39,588 nucleotides of DNA from NCBI GenBank assembly GCA_937925645.1, contig CALAMB010000011.1:1-39588 (forward strand), given 5' to 3'. The translations under genes were made by a program, and so were the position numbers. Source of the DNA: an uncultured Acidobacteriota bacterium (GTDB taxonomy: Bacteria; Acidobacteriota; JAAYUB01). The notes under the pieces were generated by a model, which saw only the letters and a list, made by a program, of their open reading frames with translations, was not told where the DNA came from and made no database searches. The first letter of the stretch is position 1; each line of letters opens with the position of its first letter. Below, piece after piece: positions 25,601 through 34,600 of this stretch.

Positions 25601-28600
25601 CGAACCGAATCCATAATCGCCCAAAGAAGCGTAGATGGGCAGATAGACGTCGAGATGGTTGCTCCCGGTGGGATCGAAATCGAAGACCCCGTCCACGTAG
25701 GCCATCTCGGCGCCCAGATCCAGGGAGAGCCGGCCCTTGAGAAATTCGTCGCTGCCCAGACTGACGCTCAGGGGCCCGATGCCCGCCCCCACCACGATGT
25801 CATCGGCCGAGGCGTGGGCGCTGAAATCGAGCCGCGGGATGTCGAAATCGATCTCATCGGTATCCCAGTTGAAGGAAAAGACCATGGCCAGGTCCACGGC
25901 CACCGCCAGATCGATTTCCACCTCCCCGTCCACGGTGAGCCCGATGGCCTCCACTTCTTCGCCGAAGGCGAGCCCGAACTGGCGCTGGAAGGACAGATCC
26001 TGGGCGAAGGTCACCGTGATCCCCACGATCTCGCCGTCGTTTTCGATCATTTCCCAGGCCAGCCCGCCGGCCCCGCCGCCCAGGGTGGGGATCCAGTTGG
26101 CCTGCAGATAGGCGAAGAAGCCGCCCAGCGTCGGCCCGCTGGGACCATAGTAGTTGGCCCCCCCTTCGCTGGTGCCGTCGCCCAGGGGGATGGCCGGATC
26201 GCGGGTGAAACCGGTCTCGCCCAGCGCCGGGCGCAGATAATGGCGGATGTAGGCGCCCAGATTGAGGAGGCTTTCCAGCCCCAGCACGGCGTTCAGGGAA
26301 ATGTCGGTGCCCGGAATGGTGCGGGTGACGAAGGCGTTGCCCGCGCTGATCGTGCTGCCGTCGGCGGCGTAGATGGGTACGATGTCGCCCCGGATGCTCT
26401 CGATCTCTTCGCCCAGCAGGTCCAGGACCAGATAGACGGCGGCATTGAAGATCCCGTCGATGTCCTGGAGGTGAACGGCGAATCCCGGATCCAGGACCCC
26501 GTCGTAAAAATCGCTGTCGGCAAATGTCAGGTTGCCCAGCTCGACCCCGCCCCCGCCGATGGTCAGGGTGAGGGGCAGGTAGAGGGCAAAGCTGTTTTCG
26601 AAGGTGACGTCGCCGGCTTTGTTCTGCTCGTGGTTGAAAACGAAACCGCCGCCCTCCAGATAGATGCTCCCGCCCAGGTTCAGTTCCAGGTCCCCGTAGT
26701 CGCTGCCCACGTGGGTGGTCAGTGAGACCGTGTCCTGGTAGGTGAGGGCCAGTTCGATGTCGTTGACCGCCACGGCGGCGCTGACGAAGAACTCGTCGAA
26801 GGCGAAGGCGCTGTTTTCGCCGGTCAGATCGATGCTGAAGCTGAAGGCCAGTCCGGTCTGCAGGGCGAAGGCGAATTCAAGATCCCCGGAGACCGCCAGG
26901 CCGCTGTTGCCCAGGTTCGTGCCAAAATCGATGGGGATGGTGTCGCTGATGGTGTAGGGGATGTCGACGGCCACGGTGAAGAGGCTGCCCGATCCGCCGA
27001 TGGTCAAGAAGCTCGGGTTGCCCTGGCCCCCGATCCCGGGCAGGGTGACCATCCAGTGGTCGCGCAGAAAATCGACCAGGCCGCTCCAGATCTCGGCCAC
27101 CGTGACCCCGCCGTCGGCCACCGAGTCGGGGCCGATCCAGGACACGGTCTTGAGGTATTCGAGCACATAGGTGTCGATGTCGAGGAAAGCCTCCAGGCCG
27201 GCGGCGGTGGGCACCCCGGCAAGACCGTTGTCGCCGCCGGCGGCCCCCTCGATGACGCTGCGGATGCTCACCGCCGTGCCGGGGATGGTGGCATCGAGGA
27301 AATCGAGGTCGAGAAAAAGGGCCTTGAGCTCGCCGATGCTGGCGGCCAGCTGCTCCAGGAGGGTGCGGATGACGCTGTCCACCAGGTCGCCCAGCAGGCT
27401 TTCGAAATCCGGCGCCGTCACCAGGATCGGATCTTCGGGCCCGGCCCCGGCCAGTCCGAACAGATGCTGGAAGATCTGCTCCAGGCCGTCGTTGGTGGGG
27501 GTGCCGTCGCCCTCATCGTAATAGGGATTGGTGCGGATCCACAGGGGCGTGGTGAGGTCCGTCTGGGTGCCGAAGACATCCACCGTCAGGGGCAGGAAGA
27601 GCTCGAACCCGCCGTCGACCCCGGTGAAATCGAGGCTGTCGAGGAGGTTTTCACTGCCGAAGTAAAAGCGGCCGTCGTCGTCCACCGGCGACTGCTGGTC
27701 GAGGACGAAGGCGACGGTGACAAAATCGCTGCGATCCGTGGGATCGCTCAGTTCGGGGTTGGTGGTGGCGTTCCCGTCGGCGTCGATGGTGGCGTCGGTG
27801 GTGTAGAGCACGCCGTCCAGCCCGCCCAGGCCGTCCCGGTCATAGTCGAGCCCGCCGTCATTGGTCCGCAGGCCGATGGAATCAAAGACTTCGAAGCCCA
27901 GGGAAATCCCCTGCGCCAGGACCTTGAAGCCCGCCACGACCTTCGTGCCGGTATCGTCGGCGCTGCTGGCGGTCCCCTGGTCGTCGTAGTCCAGGAGGAA
28001 GACATCCACCGGCGCGGACGGCTGGGTTTGCCGACCGGAAACCGCCACCCCGGCCTCGATCAGGATCTGGGCGAAGGCCTTGACGTTGAGATTGCCGCTG
28101 CCTTCCAGGGCGATGAGGTCTTCGAGGCCGCCGATTCCGGGAATGCCGCCGGGGACCAGGCCGGCGAAGGCCGCCAGGTCGAAGTTGAAGGGGACGTTCT
28201 TCTCGCTTTCTTTCTCCAGGCGCATGCTCAGGATCAGGGCCCCGGCCTGGATGCCGACCGAGAAGAGATCATGGTCGGTCTCGAAGTCCAGCCCCAGGCT
28301 GTCCATGACGAAGCGGACCAGCTTCTGCAGGTCGTTTTCCGGATCGCGCAGGGCCCGCTGCACCCGGTCCACCGCGTCTTGAATGTCGCCCACGACATCC
28401 AGCAGCTCCCGGGGGGTCAGGTTGATCAGCGGAATGGTCGTATCGCCGAGCAGTTCGTAAAGCGGGCTGTTGGGGTCCGTGACCCAGAAGGGAAGCTGGT
28501 CGAAGGCGGCAAAGACATAATTCCTGGCCCGCAGAAGGGCCGACATGAGGTCGTCCAGACGCAGGTACGAATAGACTTCGAAGACGGTGGGCAGATCTTC

Positions 28601-31600
28601 GATGGTGATGGTCAGATACTCCGGATCGGAAAAGGACCGGGCCGGATCGGCCACCTCGAAAAGAAAGACGGCCTCCGGTCCGGCGTCCAGACCGCCCAGG
28701 CCGGTATTGACCTGGATGCCGTGGAGCGTGGCCTCGGCCTGGCCGCCGGCCGCGGTCACCAGCCGCCCCGAGAGGCCGGATCCTGTCATCTGGTCGAAGG
28801 TGAAGGTCCGATCACCAGTGGTCAGAAGGTCCTGATCGGCGTCCAGGATCACGGTCTGGGTCAGGGCCACATGCACCGGGTTCGCTTCCTCTTCCGTTCC
28901 CAGGGTGACCCCGATGAAGCCCAGCCGGGCCGGAACGTCCGACACCTCGACGTCGAAGGCGATCTCGGCCGTCAGGCTGAAATCGGAAACGGCCCAGGCC
29001 GCGGCGGCGGGCAGGGCGTCGACATCGATGGTCAGATCGAAGGCCCCGCCGACCAGGGCCTCCAGATCGGCCAAGGTATCGGTGACCAGGCCCACCAGAT
29101 CGAGCCCCTCTTGCCCGGCCAGGATCACGGTGTGGCCGGTGAGGCCGAACAGATCCGGCACGTAGGCGTCATCGGCCACCAGCCCCAGGGCCATGAGCAG
29201 ATCCAGGTCCGCCAACCGGCTGAACGCCAGAACCCCGCGGTCGTTGAGGGCCCGGACATCCATGCTGCGCGAAGCGGGCCGGATGTCGTCCGGAGCGATG
29301 AGGCCGGCGTCCACCAGACCCGCCAGGGTGGTCAGGCCCTGGCTCAGCAGCAGATCCTTGTCCACCAGGGTGCCGGGGGCCAGATGGGCCGGGGTGACGA
29401 CTTCCTTTTTCACCAGATCGGCCAGGGTGGCCAGGGGGCTGCCGCCGGCGTCCAGGAGGGTGTCGCCGGCCGGGGCGGTGAGGACCACCGTATTTCCCGC
29501 CACCAGTCCGAAGGCCTCGATGAGGGCCCGATCGAAGATGTCGGAACGGTGGATGCGGTCCAGGGTCACCCCGGTGACGGTGCCGGCAAAGTCGCCGGCG
29601 TCCAGGAACCCCTCGGCCGCCAACTGCCCCACCGAAACCAGGCCTGAAGCCAGCAGGGCGGCCGACGACACCTGGCCGGAGGCGATGAGGTTGAAGGCGT
29701 TCAGATCCGCCGTGGTCACCAGACCCGAGGCGTTCAGGGCGGCTGGAGAAAGGGCCACGTCCTTGAAGCTGGCGGCCGTGACGAGGCCCGCCTCGATGAG
29801 CCCGGCCAACTGCGCCGGCGTCGCACTCTGGCGGATGACGAGATCGTCGGCATCCAGGGCGCCCAGGTCCACCAGGTCGCCGATGTAGACCCGCCGGATC
29901 AGGTCATGGAGGAAAACCTGATGGGCGCTGATGTAGTTGTTCAGGTCCCCGTACTCGAAGAGGATCGAGTACTCCAGGGCCCGGATGTCCAGCTCCAGGC
30001 CGGCCGCGTCGCTCAGATCGTCGGCCCCGAGAAAGCCCTCGCCGATGAGATCCACCAGGGTGATCTCGCCGTAATCCAGGGCCATGAGGCTGTAAAGGGG
30101 AACCGTGAGGGGGTAGGCGCCGTCGATCTCCACCGCGAAGGCGGATTCCAGTTCGGCCACATCCAGATCGAGGTTGTCGAAGTCGAACACGTCGACGAAT
30201 TCCTGGGTCACGTATTCGGCCAGGGTCACGTCATATAATAAGGAAGAAAGGAGGGTCTCCAGGTCCACCGTCCCCACGTGGACGATCTCGTCCAGGGTCC
30301 CGGAGGGCATGCCCAGCAGGGCCTCGATGTCCCCCTGCTCGAAGATCTTGTTGATGAAGCGGTCCCCGCGCAGCAGCCCCTGCTTGACCATGGCCGCAAA
30401 GGGACTGTGGGGGTCGACGAGCAGCACCTCGATGGGGATCGTGTCCTGGGGGCGTGGATCCGGGATGGTATCCGCGTCGTTGGGATTCTCGTAGAGGTAG
30501 GCGGGGAACTGCTGTATGACGTAGCGGGTGCCGACGGCGTCCGATTCCAGCAGCCGCGCCAGATCGACGACGGCACTGGCGGCCAGATGGGTTTGGTCGA
30601 TGAGACCGGCGTTCACCAGACTGCGCAGGGTGACCGCGCTGCCGTCCCAGAAATCGGCCGGGTTGACCAGGCCGGCCGAGACCAGATCGGTCTCGGTCAC
30701 CAGACCGGTGGCGAACAAGGCTTCCAGGTCGATGTCCGCGCCGTTCAGGCCGGAATCGGCCAGGGCCGCGCGCCCCACCAGGTCCGCCGCCAGGATGTCG
30801 CTCAACAACAGCGCGGCCGTCGTCAGGTGGGCTTCCGTCACCAGGCCGGCGGCGGCCAGGTCGGCCAGACCGGTCAGCCCCAGGGACAGCAGATCCGAAA
30901 GCACCACGTAATCGGGGGCTCCCGGCTGGACCAGGCCGTTGTTGGCCAGTTTGCTGGCCGGCACGAGGCCGCTTGCCAGCAGATCGGCTTCACTGACGGT
31001 GGCACCGGTCAAATCGAAATCGCCGAGGGCCAGGAGGCCGGCCTCCAACAGATCCGCCAGATCAAGATAGGCCAGGCCGGTGAGATCGGCGACGGCCACC
31101 ACGTCCCTGCCCTGGGGGTTCTGGGTGACGGAGGGCTCCAGGATCGTCTCTTCCAGCAGATCCGATTCGAGAAGGTCGGCGGCGGGCACCGTCCCCTGGA
31201 CGAACAGATCGTCCAGATCCACGCTGGCCAGATCGGCCTGCAGGTCTCCAACACCGATGAGGCCGGCCACCATGAGCCGGCGCAGGGTGACCCCGGCGTC
31301 CTCCAGAAGGGCGGCCAGATCGATTCCGGTGCCGTCGACGATAAAACCGCCGCTTCTGAGCTGGGCCACCAGGGCCGCCGAAAATCCGAAGGCATCCAGA
31401 TCGGCTGGAGGCAGATCGGCCAGGTCGCTCCGGTCGAGCCACCCCTGGGCGACGAGATCGCCGACGGCCAGATATCCCATGGCCACCAGCTCGACCAGGT
31501 CATAGCGTTCCACCAGGCTGGCGTCGATGATCTTGGCCCCGGTGATTTCCTCGAGGACGACTTCCCCCAGGGGCCGGACGTCGGCGTGATCGATGAGCCC

Positions 31601-34600
31601 GAAATAGATCAGGTGGTGCAGCTTGACGGGCAGGCCGGCATCGGCCAGCAGGGCGTCCAGATCAATGATAGACCCCGGGCCGATGAGCCCGCCGGTGGAA
31701 ACGATCTGGCTGTACAACGACCCGGCCTGGGCGGCGACATCCGAAGCCAGCAGTTCATCGACGGCCATCTGGGCCGGCCCGATGAAGTTCTCCCGGACCA
31801 GATCGGCCAGATCGGCCAGACCCGATTCGATCAGGGCAGGGATCTCCAGTTCATCCAGGCCCAGATCGCTGAGGTCCAGAAGCACCCCGGCCGCCAGATC
31901 ACCCAGGGAAACCAGTCCGGAGCCGACCAGGGCGCCCAGATCGTCGAGATAGCCCCTGGCCAGATCTCCCACATCCACCAGGGCGGAGGCGGCCAGGGCG
32001 GCGATATCGGCGATTCCCGATTGGATCAGCGCCGAGAGGTGAAAGGCCAGATCCGCCACCAGGTGGGTGAAATCGAGGTTCCCGTTGGCGATGAGCTCGT
32101 CGAGGGTCACCACTCCGGAATTGACCAGATCGTGCAGGGAGACCTGCCCCAGCCCGTCCACCAGGTCCCGGAAATCCAGTTCGAAGGCGCTGGCCAGACC
32201 GTCGGCGATGAGGCCGGCCGCCGGCAGGGTGAGATCGATGAAATCGTCCACGGCGACCAGGCCGGCATCCACCGCCGAGGCCAGGTCGGCGAGGGCGGCG
32301 CTGAAAAAATCGCCGGCGTCGACGAGGGTGGCGGGAACAAAGTCCGCGGCCGCGAGCAGCCCCTCGGCGATGAGGTCGCTCAGGTCCAGGGCGGTGGCGG
32401 CTACCAGGTCGGCGATGTCGATGAGGGCCGAAGCGAGAAAATCCTGCACCCCGATCAACCCCTGGTCGATGAGCTGCTGCAGGGTGGCGAGCCCCTGGTC
32501 GATGAGGTCCTGGATGCCCAGTCGATCGAGATTGATGTCCCCCAGCCCGAGCAGCCCGCTTTCAAAAAGATCGATGAGCAGATTCTGGGCCGTGTCGATG
32601 CCGCTGGCCAGCAGGTCGTCGAGGTTTACCAGGTCGGCCGCCTCGGCGGCCAGATCCGCGGCCATGTCGGCCAGACTGGTGGCCGCCAGGTTCACGTCGC
32701 GAATGAACCCGAGATTGGCCGCCAGGGAACCCGGGGTGATGATCCCGGCCTCGGCCAGTTCCCCGAGGGTGACCAGCCCGGAATCGATGAGATCGTCCAG
32801 GTCCACCGTCCCGCCGGATTCCACCAGATCCAGGGCCGCCAAGGCCGTCGGGCCGATAATGCCGGCCTGGACGAGGGCCTTGAGGGGGACGCTGGTCCAG
32901 TCGGCCACCGCATCGGCGTTGAGGATCCCCGCCGCCGCCAGCACGGCGAGGCTGGCGAAACCGTTGTCAAGCAGGTCATCCGGATCGACGCGGGGACCGA
33001 TCTGGATCAGCCCCTCGTCTTGCAGCAGTTGGAGATCCACCAGTCCCAGACGGTCGAGGTCACCCAGGGTGAGCGTGTCCAGTCGGATCTCGAAGGTTAG
33101 GGGAATGGTGAGGGTGGCGGTTTGCGGATCATAGGTGACGGCGTCTCCCTCGGGGACCAGACCGGCGGCGATGACCGCCGCCTCCAGATCCTGGAGGGTC
33201 TCCAGAGAATCGAAATCAAGACGGCTGAGAAGCGCCAGATCGAAGGCCGCGCCCAGATCCAGAACATCGGCCAGGCGGGCGTCGATGAAGGGGATCTGGA
33301 TATTGAAGCCCCGGGTCACCTCGAGCCGGGGCAGGAACAGATCCCGCAGGGACTCGAGCTTGTCGCGAATCTCGGAAAGGGTCAGGGTCGTAAAGGGAAG
33401 GAAGGCATCGAGGTTGGCCGCCGTGCCGCTCACCGCCGTGGTGCCGCGTCCACCGTCGGCCAGGCCGAAAAGGTCTCCGCTCAGGGTGAGGGTCGCCTGG
33501 GCGCCCGGGTTCACGTTGACGCCGGCCAGAAAGGCGTAGACCGGCAGGGAGAGGTCCAGGCGGGAAACGGGATCGGCCAGCGGATCCAAGGTGAGCTGGT
33601 ATCCGCTGCCGGCGCCACCGCCGGCGATATCCAGATGGACCTCCAGATCCATGGCTCCGGCGTCGTGGCGCGGATGGCCGGCGGCGGCCTCCAGGTCGCC
33701 TATATTAAAAGGTATGACCAGGTCCGTGGTCTGCAAGGCGGCATCGAAGGCCAGCCGGCTGACATCGAAGGCGAAGGTGGCCCCGGTGGAATCGCCCCAT
33801 CCCAGGGAGAGGGTGAAGGCGAAGTCGGCCTCGATGGTCACCTCCTGCTGGACCAGGGCCGGGCCGAGGCCTCCCACCGCCTGGCTCAGCCCCACGGGCA
33901 CCGACCGGGTGTAAGCCCCCGACCCGTCAAAGGCGATGGTGATGCCACTGATCCAGCTCCCGTTGCCGGTGAAGGTCAGGGCCGAAAAATCCAGGGCCTG
34001 GGCGCTGCCGCCCAACAGATCGTCCAGCCATGAGGACCGCAGGGTATCCAGGAAGGCGTCGATCTCGAAGCGTTCCGGGGATCCGAGAACCTGCATGGGC
34101 GCGAGATAGCCGCGCAGGGCGGGACCGAATCCGAGGTAGGCGTCGATATCGAAAAGTTCGTTGAGGGTGAGCCCGGTGCCCGGCAGGATCCCGGTCGTGA
34201 GGCTCGGCCGGGCCAGGGTCAGGTCCCGCCAGAGCCGATCGGCCCGGTCGGCCAGATCGTCGAGGGCATCCTCCATCCGCTGGGAGGCGGCCGTGGTGGT
34301 GTGCAGTCCCTGGCCGACGGGAATTTCGGTGACCACCAGCTGCAGCCGGTCGGCCTGGGAGACGACCTGAAAATAGAGATTGCCGGCACCGAATCCGAAG
34401 GGTCCCGTCACGGTCCGGAAAGATCCGGAAACCGTGCCAAAGGTCATGAAATCGAAGGGTTGTCCCAGTATCGGAACAAAACCGTCCAAAAGGACGATCT
34501 CCAGCGTACCGCCCAGTGCGGCGGTTCCGGAGACCTGAATCTGATCGTACCCATCGGGCGCGCCGGCCGCCCCCGGACCGGCGATTTCGATCCGCGTGGT

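Larger units (their letters stand above)
22700..34000 (-). repeat. Recurring large barrel-like modules in the N-terminal third
   Basis: Diverged copies of one module of several hundred residues recur. Their signature is a strand-rich segment ending in a short motif such as LDLSLPVYAF, LYLPLTLT, VYLPIYASL or IYLPIEIP. Helical 'LxDxL' segments and a phrase like IPFIDARL, IPVIDMQV, IPLINKKV or IPLIGDKL follow in several copies. Recognisable copies lie near 33.5, 27.6, 26.6, 25.7 and 22.8 kb; some are interrupted by arrays of the 11-residue repeat. I do not recognise the family. Alternating Phe/Leu/Asp strands suggest beta-sandwich or barrel folds. Boundaries are approximate. Confidence 0.55.

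Noticed and set aside
29120..33080. 33-bp DNA periodicity considered as a CRISPR array
   Set aside because: The units are degenerate, contiguous and in-frame protein repeats without conserved repeats separated by unique spacers.
635..34033. Very long plus-strand open frames opposite the giant gene (for example 635-5440, 5462-10726, 14312-18568, 18737-23239)
   Set aside because: Where checked they are codon-aligned with the minus-strand frame and consist of His/Gly/Asp/Val-rich antisense peptides without domains. They stay open because GC-rich codon use avoids TTA, CTA and TCA in the real gene.
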